64,000 nucleotides of DNA from Microbacterium commune (GCF_014836945.1 NZ_JACSPX010000001.1:310001-374000); one strand, 5' to 3'. Positions 1 through 10,370 are shown, numbered from the stretch's first letter. The notes: generated by a model from the sequence alone, not told the origin. A program made the numbers and translations.

Positions 1-912
1 GCGCTGAAGATCCAGACGTACACCGCCGATACGCTGACGATCGACTCCGATCGCCCGGCCTTTCAGGTCGCGGGCGACCACTCGCTGTGGGGTGGGCGCA
101 ACCTCTACGCCCTCTATCAAGAGGCGCACACGCCATGGGATTGGCACAAGGAGATCTTCTCCCGCGCGCGTTCCCACGGGATGATCCCGTTCTCGACGCC
201 GTTTGACCCGACCGCCGTGGAGTTCCTTGAAGGATGCGGCGTCGAGCTGTACAAGACAGCGTCAGCGGAGATCGTCGATCTTCCGCTGATGCGGGAAATC
301 GCCCGCACCGGCAAGCCGATGATCGTCTCCACGGGCATGGCGACCCTTTCCGAGATCGATGCCGCCGTGACGGCGATCCGCGATGCAGGATGCTCGCGCC
401 TGGTCCTGCTGGCCTGCACGGCCGCATACCCCGCTGTTCCGGAAGAGGCCCGCTTGGGTAATATCGCCGTCCTCAGGGAAGCCTTCGACGTGCCCGTCGG
501 CCTGTCAGATCACACGCTGGGCATCGGCGTCGCGGTGGCGGCCGCGGCGCTGGGTGCGGTCGCTGTGGAGAAGCACGTGACCCTGGACCGTGATCAGGGC
601 GGGGTCGACGCCGACTTCTCTCTCGTCCCCGACGAGTTCGCGGCGCTGGTCGCAGCCGCCGAGCAGGCGCGGATCGCCATCGGCAGCGGGAGCGCGTTCG
701 GCCCCACCGAGCAGGAGCAGGCGGTCGTAGCGCTGCGCCGCTCACTCTTCGTGGTGGAGGATGTCCGGGCCGGCGATCCTCTGACCACCGCGAACGTGCG
801 ATCAGTCCGGCCCGCGGGAGGTCTGAGTCCGGACGACTTCGCCCGGGTTCAGGGCCGGACGTTCACGCGCGACGTCGCGCGCGGCACTCCGCTCGCGTGG
901 GACATGATCTGA
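1..912 (+). CDS. pseI: Pseudaminic acid synthase PseI (5' end outside window)
   Basis: Condenses 6-deoxy-AltdiNAc with phosphoenolpyruvate to give pseudaminic acid (NeuB family). The frame is open from base 1, and 303 codons are present. Against a usual length near 350 residues, roughly 45-50 N-terminal residues lie upstream of the window. The visible part begins LKIQTYTADT, a stretch typical of PseI, and keeps the barrel motif SDHTLG and the later EKHVTLDR. The last 65 or so residues form the antifreeze-like SAF domain usual at the C-terminus of sialic acid synthases. The 3' end runs 64 bases into the convergent pseG-pseH gene. PseI versus the related NeuB or LegI is decided mainly by the pse genes beside it. 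Confidence 0.92.
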   Translation, partial: ALKIQTYTADTLTIDSDRPAFQVAGDHSLWGGRNLYALYQEAHTPWDWHKEIFSRARSHGMIPFSTPFDPTAVEFLEGCGVELYKTASAEIVDLPLMREIARTGKPMIVSTGMATLSEIDAAVTAIRDAGCSRLVLLACTAAYPAVPEEARLGNIAVLREAFDVPVGLSDHTLGIGVAVAAAALGAVAVEKHVTLDRDQGGVDADFSLVPDEFAALVAAAEQARIAIGSGSAFGPTEQEQAVVALRRSLFVVEDVRAGDPLTTANVRSVRPAGGLSPDDFARVQGRTFTRDVARGTPLAWDMI

Positions 913-2408
913 TCTGAGGCCTCTACTCGCCACTTCGCGAAGACGCGGAACCCCCGCTCATCCGCAGGCAGGTACGGCAGATATCCGGCTCTCTGGAACA
1001 GGCGCAGCGATAGCGTGTTGTCCGCGTGGACGGTCGCCAGCAGACGCCTCGGCTCCTCCGCATCGAGCGCCCGCTCAGCCGCCGCGAGCACTGAGCCGCC
1101 GAGGCCCGAGCCCCGGCGGGCAGGCGCGATCGTCAGCGAGACCTCCCATGTCCCACTCCGCGTGCCGTCCCGGTCCCATCGCACCGTGGCGACAGGCTCC
1201 TCCCCGGATGAGATGATCAACAGCCGCCTATCCGAGTCGGCGATGGTGCGGGCCAGCCACGAGCGGTGAGCCTCTTGGTCGAGCGGCGCCTGCGAACGCG
1301 ATGCACTCCGTGTGGCCGGATCATCGCGCCAGGAGAACAGTCGTGTGGCATCCTCCATAGAGGCAGCACGCGCTGCGAGAGAAACAGGTTCGTCAGTCGA
1401 CGCGGCCGTCTGTGTGATCAGCTGCTCCCATGACGAGACGATCCGCCATGCCCCACGCCCGTCCACGAGCGACATCAAGCGCTCGCCCACCGCACGCCGC
1501 GCCTCGGGCGATCGCAACAGCTGCTCGACCAGATGGATCTTCTCGGCCAGCTCCGCGAACGAGCCGTCGCCCAGTCCGAGGGCGAGCTCGCGCTCGATCA
1601 TCTCGCGATACCCGTCGCGCTGGTTCTGCACTGCGCACACCGCAGCCATCGGCAGCCCGATGCAGGCGAAGTCCCACATGGACGTGCCTGCGGCGGTGAT
1701 GGCGAGATCCTGCTGGGCGGCGAGTGCTGGGAGGTCGTCGACGAACCCGAGCACCTTCATCTCATGACGCGACGACTCGGCAGCAGCGGCGACCGCGGCA
1801 CTCCCCCGCGGATCGACCACAGTCACGCGCAGTGCGAGCGAAATCTCGTCCAGAGCCCGGATCACTCGCGACGTGATCGAACGCGGATCTGTGCCGCCCA
1901 TCACCACGAGGACGTGTGCCGTGGCATCCGAGCGCTTGAGCCGACCCCGCTGATGCAGGACCTGCTCCCGGATCACCGCTCCGTCGATGCCTGCGATGTG
2001 CCGACGGCTGAGCGACGGCTCGGCGAAGTGGTGCTCCGCGCCGAGACTCGCATCGATGGCCAGATCAGCCCGGCGCACTCCGAACGGCCCGTCCTGCATA
2101 TTGCTCAGCAGCACACCGGCAGCTGCCGACGGCACGCTCTCATAGCTGTCCACGTGCACGACGTCGAAGCCCTCCGACGCGCGGCTGCGGAGCACATCGG
2201 CGAGAGCCGCGGCGTCGCATCTGTGTAGCCGCACGTCACCGAGCGCGCGCCGGAGCAGCCGGGAACCCACATCGTCGATGTCACCGACGACGGCAGACAC
2301 CCAGCCCCGTTCCCGCGCCACGGCTGCGACAGCGGCTGTGCGCATGAGGTGCCCCATCCCGTGCCGCCCGCCCGAGTTGCAGTGGAACAACACCTGCCGA
2401 GCAGTCAT
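849..2408 (-). CDS. pseG: Bifunctional PseG-PseH: UDP-sugar hydrolase fused to N-acetyltransferase
   Basis: Predicted to carry out two consecutive steps of pseudaminic acid synthesis in one 519-residue protein. Residues 1 to about 335 match PseG, the UDP-2,4-diacetamido-2,4,6-trideoxy-altropyranose hydrolase. GMGHLMR at 17-23 contains the His (H20) that aligns with the catalytic His of PseG, and VMGGTDP and TAAGTSMWDF belong to its GT-B-like fold. Residues about 340-505 form a GNAT acetyltransferase with the acetyl-CoA loop RRGSGLGG near 431-438 and a PseH-like SWRDDPATR. ATG at 2408 is chosen because GGAAGG stands six bases upstream. The open frame begins 10 codons earlier at a poorer site. 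Homologues are usually two separate genes. Function is inferred from the domains and the locus. Confidence 0.88.
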   Translation of the reverse strand: MTARQVLFHCNSGGRHGMGHLMRTAAVAAVARERGWVSAVVGDIDDVGSRLLRRALGDVRLHRCDAAALADVLRSRASEGFDVVHVDSYESVPSAAAGVLLSNMQDGPFGVRRADLAIDASLGAEHHFAEPSLSRRHIAGIDGAVIREQVLHQRGRLKRSDATAHVLVVMGGTDPRSITSRVIRALDEISLALRVTVVDPRGSAAVAAAAESSRHEMKVLGFVDDLPALAAQQDLAITAAGTSMWDFACIGLPMAAVCAVQNQRDGYREMIERELALGLGDGSFAELAEKIHLVEQLLRSPEARRAVGERLMSLVDGRGAWRIVSSWEQLITQTAASTDEPVSLAARAASMEDATRLFSWRDDPATRSASRSQAPLDQEAHRSWLARTIADSDRRLLIISSGEEPVATVRWDRDGTRSGTWEVSLTIAPARRGSGLGGSVLAAAERALDAEEPRRLLATVHADNTLSLRLFQRAGYLPYLPADERGFRVFAKWRVEASDQIMSHASGVPRATSRVNVRP

Positions 2409-2449
2409 CGAGAGCCTTCCGTCACCGGGCGCAAGCAAGCCCTCGCGAT

Positions 2450-2479
2450 AGGATAGGCCGAGCGCGATGGACGTGTCAT
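2450..2479 (-). promoter_or_regulatory. Candidate sigma-A type promoter for pseG-pseH
   Basis: Reading the minus strand, ATGACA (2479-2474) and TATCCT (2455-2450) are separated by 18 bases. That would put the transcript start about 35 bases before the ATG at 2408. The element lies in the divergent gap between pseG-pseH and pseB. It is found by eye only. Confidence 0.4.
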
Positions 2480-2513
2480 CCCGCAGCCATCGATCACGTT
2501 GAGGGAGACAGCC

Positions 2514-3503
2514 GTGTCAGTTCTCGCAGGCTCGAGCATCCTGGTCACCGGCGGTACGGGATCCTTCGGTAAGGCATTCATCCGATACGCGCTCGACAAT
2601 CTCGACCCCCGCCGTCTCATTATATTCTCGCGCGACGAGCTGAAGCAGTACGAGGTTCGCCAGCTGTTCGGAGACGACCCGCGGCTGCGATGGTTCATCG
2701 GCGACATTCGGGACGAGCGGCGCCTGAAGCGCGCTCTCAACGGCATCGACTATGTCGTGCACGCCGCCGCGCTGAAGCAGGTGGACACCGCAGAGTACAA
2801 CCCGTTCGAGTTCGTGCAGACGAACGTCCTGGGCAGCCAGAACGTCATCGAGGCGTCGATCGACGCCGGCGTGAAGAAGGTCGTCGCCCTCTCGACCGAC
2901 AAGGCATCCAGCCCAATCAACCTCTACGGGGCGACGAAGCTCACAGCCGACAAGCTGTTCATCTCGGGGAACCACTATGCCGCCTCCTACGAGACGCGCT
3001 TCGCCGTGGTCCGATACGGCAATGTCATGGGTTCGCGCGGATCGGTCATCCCGTTCTTCGCGAAACTCGGCAGCGAGGGGCGGCCGCTCCCGATCACCGA
3101 TCTCCGCTGCACCCGGTTCTTCATCACGCTGCCCCAGTCCGTGCAGATGGTCGTCGACGCGTTCGACATCATGCAGGGCGGTGAACTGCTCGTCCCGCGC
3201 ATCCCTTCGATGAAGGTGACCGATCTAGCTCACGCGGTGGTCCCCGGTGCCGAGTTGGTGGATGTCGGGCTCCGTCCCGGTGAGAAGCTGCACGAGGAGA
3301 TGATCAGCCCCGAGGAGGGCCGCCGTGCGGTGAGCATTCAGGACGGCCGCTACTTCATCATTCAGCCGGACATCGCATCCTGGGGCTACGCTCCACCCGA
3401 AGGAGCAGTCGAAATGCCCGCTGGTTTCGCCTACCGCTCCGACAGCAACGATCTCTGGTACACGCAGCAGGATATCGCCGAGATCATCGAGGGCGGTCTG
3501 TGA
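2514..3503 (+). CDS. pseB: UDP-N-acetylglucosamine 4,6-dehydratase (inverting) PseB
   Basis: First step of the pathway: converts UDP-GlcNAc to UDP-2-acetamido-2,6-dideoxy-beta-L-arabino-hex-4-ulose with C5 inversion. It is an extended short-chain dehydrogenase of 329 residues with the NAD site TGGTGSFGKAF near residues 12-22. It carries the Asp-Lys pair of TDKA (about D129-K130) plus Tyr138 and Lys142 in NLYGATK, the active-site arrangement of PseB/FlaA1 enzymes. GTG at 2514 is preferred because GAGGGA sits seven bases before it. A TTG at 2499 is also in frame but has no such site. The stop overlaps the pseC start (GTGA), so pseB-pseC-pseF form a translationally coupled operon. Confidence 0.93.
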   Translation: MSVLAGSSILVTGGTGSFGKAFIRYALDNLDPRRLIIFSRDELKQYEVRQLFGDDPRLRWFIGDIRDERRLKRALNGIDYVVHAAALKQVDTAEYNPFEFVQTNVLGSQNVIEASIDAGVKKVVALSTDKASSPINLYGATKLTADKLFISGNHYAASYETRFAVVRYGNVMGSRGSVIPFFAKLGSEGRPLPITDLRCTRFFITLPQSVQMVVDAFDIMQGGELLVPRIPSMKVTDLAHAVVPGAELVDVGLRPGEKLHEEMISPEEGRRAVSIQDGRYFIIQPDIASWGYAPPEGAVEMPAGFAYRSDSNDLWYTQQDIAEIIEGGL

Positions 3504-4630
3504 GCATGCTTCCATACGGCCGCCAGTCCATCTCCGCTGACGACATCTCAGCTGTCGTCGAGGTCCTGCAGGGAGACTGGCTGACCACCGGACCGGCCGT
3601 CGACCGGTTCGAGAAGGCCGTGGGAGCCATCGCCGGCGGGCATCGCGCCGTGAGCGCCACGTCCGGCACGGCGGCGCTGCACATGGCCTACGCGGCTGCC
3701 GGCGTCGGTCGAGGCGACCAGGTGATCACGACGCCGATGACCTTCGTCGCCACGGCCTCGACCGCTTCGATCCTCGGCGCAGAGATCGTGTTCGCCGACG
3801 TGGAGGAGGACACCGCGCTGATCAATCCGGCCGTCGTCGACGCGATCGCGACGGATCGGACGAAGGTCATCGCCGCCGTCGACTACGCAGGTCATCCCGC
3901 CGACTACGACGCGCTGCAGCGCACGGCCGACCGCGTCGGCGCTCTCACACTGGACGACGCCGCGCACTCGATCGGCGGCACTTATCGCGGGCGCCCGGTC
4001 GGCGACCTCGCCGACCTCACGACCTTCTCGTTCTTCCCGACCAAGAACCTGACGACAGGAGAGGGCGGCGCCCTCGTAGCGCGCACCCCGGCGATGGCGC
4101 AGCGGGCTCATGAGTTCCATTTCATCGGCCTCGTCCGAGATCCCTCGCGGTTCCGGATCACAGACGAAGGGCCGTGGCATCAGGAGGTTCATGACTTCGG
4201 GTTCAACTACCGTCTCACCGACATCGCCAGCGCTCTGGGGCTCGCCCAGCTGCGACGTCTGGATGCCTTCGCGCGGCGCCGCGCTGAGATCACGGCGCGG
4301 TACGACGCCGCACTCGCTGAGGTGGAGGGCGTGCGCATTCCCGTGCAGCGAGCTGATGTCGACCCTGTCCGCCACCTCTACCCAGTTCGCATCCTCGAGG
4401 GGCGACGTCGGGAGGTCTTCGAGCGGATGCGGGCCGGTGGGATCGGAGTGCAGGTCAACTACATGCCGGTCTACTGGCATCCGGTGTATCAGGACCAGGG
4501 CTACCGACGAGGCATGTGCCCGAACGCTGAGGCGTTCTACGCCGAGGAGCTGTCCCTGCCCATTTTCCCCGACCTCACCGACCACGAGGTGGACGAGGTG
4601 GTCGACCGGCTGGTCACCGCGCTGACATGA
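3500..4630 (+). CDS. pseC: UDP-4-amino-4,6-dideoxy-N-acetyl-altrosamine aminotransferase PseC
   Basis: PLP-dependent transamination of the PseB product at C4, using an amino acid donor (glutamate in known PseC). The protein has 376 residues and belongs to the DegT/DnrJ/EryC1/StrS family. Lys182 in FFPTKNLTTGEGG is the expected PLP Schiff-base lysine, and Asp153 in LDDAAHS should contact the pyridine nitrogen. The N-terminal YGRQSISADDI and the GDWLTTGP region are typical of the PseC branch. The start is GTG at 3500, overlapping the pseB stop. An ATG two codons later is also possible. The end overlaps pseF by four bases (ATGA). Confidence 0.93.
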   Translation: MSMLPYGRQSISADDISAVVEVLQGDWLTTGPAVDRFEKAVGAIAGGHRAVSATSGTAALHMAYAAAGVGRGDQVITTPMTFVATASTASILGAEIVFADVEEDTALINPAVVDAIATDRTKVIAAVDYAGHPADYDALQRTADRVGALTLDDAAHSIGGTYRGRPVGDLADLTTFSFFPTKNLTTGEGGALVARTPAMAQRAHEFHFIGLVRDPSRFRITDEGPWHQEVHDFGFNYRLTDIASALGLAQLRRLDAFARRRAEITARYDAALAEVEGVRIPVQRADVDPVRHLYPVRILEGRRREVFERMRAGGIGVQVNYMPVYWHPVYQDQGYRRGMCPNAEAFYAEELSLPIFPDLTDHEVDEVVDRLVTALT

Positions 4631-5358
4631 CCCGTGTCGGCATCATCACCCAGGCCCGGATGACGAGCACCCGGTTGCCGGGCAAGGTGCTGCTCGACGC
4701 AGGCGGGCGCACCATGCTCGACCACCACATCGACCGGCTCCTCACCACCGCGCTTCCGGTGGTGGTGGCCACCACCAGCAACGCCACCGACGATCCGATC
4801 GTCGCGGCCGCCGACGCGCGGGAGGTGACCACCTTCCGCGGCAGCGAATCGGATGTGCTCGGCAGGTTCGCGGGGGCCTGCCGCACCGCAGAGCTCGATG
4901 CCGTCGTCCGCGTCACGTCGGACTGTCCGCTGCTCGACGGCGAGCTGATAGCGCAGGGCGTGGAGCGATACCTCCAACTGGGCGATCGGCACGCGTACGT
5001 CTCGAACACGGTCACGCGAACCTATCCGCGGGGGTTCGACTTCGAGGTCTTCAGCGCCGACGCCCTGTACGAGGCCGATCGGATGGCGACGTATCCCGCT
5101 GACAGAGAGCACGTGACTCCCTACCTTCACCAGAACCGGACGGGTCGCACTGCCGTCGACCAGATTGCGCGCACGGCGGATGCGTCGCGCTTCCGAGTCA
5201 CTCTCGACACGCACGACGACCTACGGCTTCTGCGACAGCTGATCACGCGACACGACGCTCATCTGCTCACCTGCGAGCAGATCATCCGGGTTCTGGAGAC
5301 CAATCCGGCACTCGGGGCGCTCAACTCGCATGTCCAGCAGAAGAAGCTCCAAGACTGA
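4627..5358 (+). CDS. pseF: SpsF-type cytidylyltransferase, probable CMP-pseudaminic acid synthetase
   Basis: Likely activates pseudaminic acid with CTP to give the CMP-sugar donor. The 243-residue protein starts VGIITQARMTSTRLPGK, the nucleotide-binding signature of the cytidylyltransferase 3 / SpsF family, followed by RVTSDCPLLD near residue 100, which corresponds to the metal-binding DxP region. SpsF-type proteins are often left as spore-coat or glycosyltransferase proteins in annotation. The PseF role is inferred from its coupling to pseB and pseC (ATGA overlap at 4627) and from the absence of another CMP-sugar synthetase in the window. The C-terminal 60 residues are less typical. The stop lies six bases from the convergent ABC ATPase gene. 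Confidence 0.8.
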   Translation: MTRVGIITQARMTSTRLPGKVLLDAGGRTMLDHHIDRLLTTALPVVVATTSNATDDPIVAAADAREVTTFRGSESDVLGRFAGACRTAELDAVVRVTSDCPLLDGELIAQGVERYLQLGDRHAYVSNTVTRTYPRGFDFEVFSADALYEADRMATYPADREHVTPYLHQNRTGRTAVDQIARTADASRFRVTLDTHDDLRLLRQLITRHDAHLLTCEQIIRVLETNPALGALNSHVQQKKLQD

Positions 5359-5364
5359 CTCCGG

Positions 5365-6102
5365 TCAGGGTCGCCCGTGATCGGCGTTGTACCGATCGAG
5401 CACGTCGCCGATCGTTCCATCGAGCACCAGCGAGCCCTTGTCGAGGTACAGACCCCGCTTACAAAATCTCCGAAGGTCGCGTTCGTTGTGGCTGACGAAG
5501 AACAAAGTGCGCCCTTCGGCGAGAAGCTCGTCGATCCGCTGATAGCACTTGTCGCGGAACGCCTTGTCGCCCACTGCGAGGACCTCATCGACGAGCAGGA
5601 TCGGCTCATCGAGCTGTGAGACCACAGAGAACGCGAGGCGCACCTTCATCCCGTTGGAGAGGTGCTTATAGGGCGTGTCCTGGAAGTCCTCCAGCTCCGC
5701 GAAGGCGATCATCTCCTCGTAGCGCGAAGCGACCTCCGACTTCGACATGCCGTGCAAACCTGCGGTGAGACGCACGTTCTCCCGGACTGTGAGGTCGCCG
5801 ACGAATCCGCCGGTGAGCTCGATGAGCGGGGCCACGCCACCGTTGACGTGCACCGTGCCCTCGTCCGGCAGCAGCACACTCGCCACCAGACGCAACAGAG
5901 TCGACTTTCCTTGGCCGTTGCGGCCAACCACCCCGATGGACTCGCCGGGCTCGACGCGGAATGACACGCCCCGCAGGGCCCAGAACTCACCCGGACGCGA
6001 CCGCCGACTCGCGCCCGAGAAGAGGTCCTTGAGGGTGCGACGGCCGCGACGATTGCGTCGGAAACGAACGCCGAGGTCGGCGACTTCGATCGCGGGTCCC
6101 AT
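5365..6102 (-). CDS. Polysaccharide ABC exporter, ATPase subunit (Wzt/TagH type)
   Basis: Powers export of an undecaprenyl-linked polysaccharide across the membrane together with the permease just upstream. The 245-residue protein has Walker A GRNGQGKST at 60-68, ABC signature LSNGM at 148-152, and Walker B ILLVDE followed by the D-loop-like VLAVGD near 168-179, a sequence typical of the Wzt/TagH/RfbE group. There is no C-terminal carbohydrate-binding domain of the kind found in E. coli O9a Wzt. The ATG at 6102 shares one base with the permease stop (TGATG), so translation is coupled. The substrate is not evident, but linkage to glf suggests a galactofuranose-containing polymer. Confidence 0.92.
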   Translation of the reverse strand: MGPAIEVADLGVRFRRNRRGRRTLKDLFSGASRRSRPGEFWALRGVSFRVEPGESIGVVGRNGQGKSTLLRLVASVLLPDEGTVHVNGGVAPLIELTGGFVGDLTVRENVRLTAGLHGMSKSEVASRYEEMIAFAELEDFQDTPYKHLSNGMKVRLAFSVVSQLDEPILLVDEVLAVGDKAFRDKCYQRIDELLAEGRTLFFVSHNERDLRRFCKRGLYLDKGSLVLDGTIGDVLDRYNADHGRP

Positions 6103-6917
6103 CAGAGCTCCTTCAGCACGGGACGTTCGAGGGTTCGGAACACCCAGATCCCGAGGGCGAGGATCACGAAGCTCATCACCGTGCTGGTCGCGACCAGCTC
6201 CGGGTGCCACTGATCGGGGAAGAACGCCATCCGGTACAGCGAGAAGATCCCGGCGAGCGGGTTGAACATCCCGAGTGTCTGGAACACTCCGGGCAGATCG
6301 TTCACGCTGTAGATGATCGGAGTCGCGTAGAAGAGCGCCCGGAGGATGAGCGCGGTGGTGCGCTCGAGATCTGTGTACAGGGCGCACAGCGGCGCCACCA
6401 GTAGGCCGAGACCGACGAGCAGCACCGTCTGCAGCAGCACCGCCACGGGGAACAGAAGGACGCCCCAGCCGAGATGCGCGGTCTTCGCGGGGTCGCTCTC
6501 GACGAGGAGGCTCACCACGACGAAGATCGCGAGCACGGGCAACGAGAAGAGGAACTCGGTTCCCTTGCTCAGCACGATGCGGTTCACCCAGATCGAACGC
6601 GGAATCGCAGTCGAGCGCACCAGTCGCGCGTCCTTCTTGAACGCGCGAGTGAAGTCGCCGACCGAGGCATTGAACCACACCCACGGCAGCAGAGCGCTGA
6701 TCAGGAAGATGATGTACGGCTGCTCGCCGACGGTGCGCTCGAACACCCGGGTGAAGACGAACCAGTAGATCGCGCTCATCACCAGCGGGTCGAGGACCGA
6801 CCACAGATAACCCAGCGCGCTCGTGGAGTACCGGACCTTCAGATCCCGCGCCGACAGAAGCCACAGCGAATGGAAGTAGCGCTGGGGAGTCCCCGGCGCT
6901 CCCACCGTCCGCGCCAC
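6102..6917 (-). CDS. Polysaccharide ABC exporter, permease subunit (Wzm/TagG type)
   Basis: ABC-2 type membrane protein of 271 residues with about six hydrophobic segments, partner of the ATPase at 5365-6102. N-terminal LWLLSARDLKVRYSTSALGYLWSV-type sequence (an amphipathic interface helix, then the KVRY.. and GYLW motifs) and LLPWVWF are characteristic of O-antigen and teichoic acid exporters. The open frame extends far upstream inside glf. The likely start is GTG at 6917, one base after the glf stop, giving a normal-length protein. The order glf, permease, ATPase resembles galactan loci in which UDP-Galf supply and ABC export are genetically linked. Confidence 0.92.
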   Translation of the reverse strand: MARTVGAPGTPQRYFHSLWLLSARDLKVRYSTSALGYLWSVLDPLVMSAIYWFVFTRVFERTVGEQPYIIFLISALLPWVWFNASVGDFTRAFKKDARLVRSTAIPRSIWVNRIVLSKGTEFLFSLPVLAIFVVVSLLVESDPAKTAHLGWGVLLFPVAVLLQTVLLVGLGLLVAPLCALYTDLERTTALILRALFYATPIIYSVNDLPGVFQTLGMFNPLAGIFSLYRMAFFPDQWHPELVATSTVMSFVILALGIWVFRTLERPVLKEL

Positions 6918-6918
6918 G

Positions 6919-8160
<1,242 letters not shown>

Positions 8161-10236
8161 TCAGGCGGAGTTCAGATCCAGTCGCTCTCCTGCTTCGAGC
8201 ATTCGCTTCAGCATCGGCGCAAGCGTGTGACCATACGTACTGGACAGGTGGTTGTCGTCTATATAGACCGCGATGTTCCCTATGACGCCGCGGCAGACCC
8301 CGTCGGGGCAGAGCCAAGGGCGGAAATCCACCAGAGTCACGCCGGGGTTCTCCACGATCGCATCGAGCGTGTCCCCGCTCTTCAGGGCGACCTCGGGGAC
8401 GCTGCAAGGCTCTGTATGCTCGCCTGGCGCAGCCTCCGATTCCGCGAGCGCGCACTCATACATGTTGAAGTCGAAGCGTGGGTTGTCTCTGACCGCTATC
8501 ACTTCGATGCCCTGGGCCGTCAGCGCGTCGACCACCACGTCGATGCCCTCCACCAGCACCTCCAGGGAGGCCGGCGTCGCGCGTGTCGCGACGAGATAGA
8601 CGGCGTCCGGTTGGATTCGCAGTGCATAGTCGACGGCGGCTACTCTCCACTCGTCGCAGGGAGGGCCGCTGCCCGACCACGAGGGGGCGCCGATGCCGAT
8701 CGAGCACCCCCCTTTTAGGAGAGAGATCAGTTCCCATTCCTGCTCGTCAGCTAGCGTGACGAGCGGGGACATGAGCTGCTGCGCATGGGAGTCTCCCATC
8801 ACGAGCACGCGAGTCGCTCCGGGGTCCTGGGCCCCCGTCGTCTGTACGCAGCTACCTCTCAGCGCGGAATTCGTGGGCTCCAGCGGTCCGGCGCACGCGA
8901 CCCCGAGGTGTACCCATTCGTCGTCAAGAGCGGTGGGGAGCGGCCTCAACGGCAGGTCGACGCCCGCAAGGTCTACGGCGCCCTCGACCTGCGCCGCGCC
9001 CGGGTAGCCGCCCGATTCACTGCCCATCAGGGCCGCTTCCTTCTGCTTGATCGCGAACTGCCACGTCCCTAGAGGGATCGCGACGACGGCGACCGAAGCC
9101 ACGAGCACCACAGCTCCCAGCCGGGGCAGCCGGTCGAACGCTGTGGCAACACGGATGGGGTGCTCGACGAGTGCCGACACGAGGCGTGCCAGTATGAACG
9201 ACAGCCCCACGATCCCCAGGCCTGCGAGCCACCCCGGTTGCGAGCGCCCGCTCAGCACCATCCATGTAACCAGCACAGGCCAATGCACGAGATAGAGGGC
9301 GTAAGCGTCGCGGGAGACGTAACGGAGGGCAGCGGACTCGAGGAGCACCGACGGCCCACCCGGGGCGCGGTCGGCTCCCGCGATGATGACCAGCGCCGTG
9401 CAACCGACCGGCCACAGCGCCAGATAGCCAGGGAACCCGCCTCGCACGTCGAGGACGACACCGCACAGGACGATCCCGACGAGCCCTACCCATCCCAGGA
9501 CGACCGCGCTCCACCGTGGGATGCGCAGTAATGGGAGTGCGAGCGCGACGAGCGAGCCCGCGGCGAACTCCCACAATCGTGCGCGGGTGTCAAAGTAGGC
9601 GAAGGACTGGGCGTGAGCGGTCTCGATGATCGAGAACGTCAAAGAGCCAATGAAGATGGCGCCGAACACCAGCGCTAGCGTCGGGACGATGACATGCCGA
9701 CGGTTTCGAAGCAGCAGCCAGACGGCAGCGATGATCGATGGCCAGAGAATGAACACTTGCCCCTGAACCGACAACGACCAGAAGTGCTGGAACGGGCTCG
9801 GCCTGACCGCATCTCGCGCGTAGTAGTCGACCTCAGAGAACGCGAGAGTCCAGTTCTCTACGTAGAAGAGGCTGGACCACCCCTCCGACCACACGCGGGG
9901 CCATTCCGTCTGCGGATAGCTCAGGAACGCGACCGCCAGCACACCCACGATCGTGACGGCGGCTGCGGGGAGCAGCCTTCGAGAGCGCCGGAGCCAGAAC
10001 GTTCCGAGCTCGAGCGGCCGGTCGGATCTCACGCGCCGCACAAACGAGGCTGTGAGGAAGAACGCCGACACCATCAGGAAAACGTCGACGCCGCCGGAAA
10101 CGCGACCGAGCCAGACGTGGTATACCACGACGAGGAGGATCGCGAGAGCGCGAAGTCCATCGATGTCGGCACGGTAGCCGGGGGCGGTGGTCGCGTCAGG
10201 CGCGTTGTCGCGACCTCGCAGGGCATTGAGGTTCAT
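8161..10236 (-). CDS. Membrane O-acyltransferase with C-terminal SGNH domain (OafA/acyltransferase 3 type)
   Basis: Probably O-acetylates a surface polysaccharide: acyltransferase-3 proteins bring acyl groups across the membrane and a fused SGNH domain completes transfer outside. The 691-residue protein has the N-terminal YRADIDGLRALAILLVVVYH with the key His at the end of helix 1, GGVDVFLMVSAFF, about ten membrane segments to roughly residue 380, then a soluble domain. The SGNH domain shows the nucleophile block VMGDSHAQ (near 8793) and the C-terminal Asp-His in IDDNHLSS (near 8255). No clear ribosome-binding site precedes the ATG at 10236. It resembles the next acyltransferase gene in layout but the two are clearly diverged. 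Confidence 0.9.
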   Translation of the reverse strand: MNLNALRGRDNAPDATTAPGYRADIDGLRALAILLVVVYHVWLGRVSGGVDVFLMVSAFFLTASFVRRVRSDRPLELGTFWLRRSRRLLPAAAVTIVGVLAVAFLSYPQTEWPRVWSEGWSSLFYVENWTLAFSEVDYYARDAVRPSPFQHFWSLSVQGQVFILWPSIIAAVWLLLRNRRHVIVPTLALVFGAIFIGSLTFSIIETAHAQSFAYFDTRARLWEFAAGSLVALALPLLRIPRWSAVVLGWVGLVGIVLCGVVLDVRGGFPGYLALWPVGCTALVIIAGADRAPGGPSVLLESAALRYVSRDAYALYLVHWPVLVTWMVLSGRSQPGWLAGLGIVGLSFILARLVSALVEHPIRVATAFDRLPRLGAVVLVASVAVVAIPLGTWQFAIKQKEAALMGSESGGYPGAAQVEGAVDLAGVDLPLRPLPTALDDEWVHLGVACAGPLEPTNSALRGSCVQTTGAQDPGATRVLVMGDSHAQQLMSPLVTLADEQEWELISLLKGGCSIGIGAPSWSGSGPPCDEWRVAAVDYALRIQPDAVYLVATRATPASLEVLVEGIDVVVDALTAQGIEVIAVRDNPRFDFNMYECALAESEAAPGEHTEPCSVPEVALKSGDTLDAIVENPGVTLVDFRPWLCPDGVCRGVIGNIAVYIDDNHLSSTYGHTLAPMLKRMLEAGERLDLNSA

Positions 10237-10370
10237 GGCAGGTGATCGTTACGTGTAAGGGACCGCCGCGGTCATTCAGTGCGGCTGAGCCAAGCTCCCA
10301 CCCTAGCGCTCCACGCCGAGCAGCGCATGCGCCCGTCGTCGACCTGCGAGGCAAGCGCCCGAGCGGAGAC

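Noticed and set aside
3548-4585. Long reverse-strand frame opposite pseC (345 codons)
   Set aside because: Shadow frame typical of high-GC coding DNA; pseC has complete family motifs and coupling on the plus strand.
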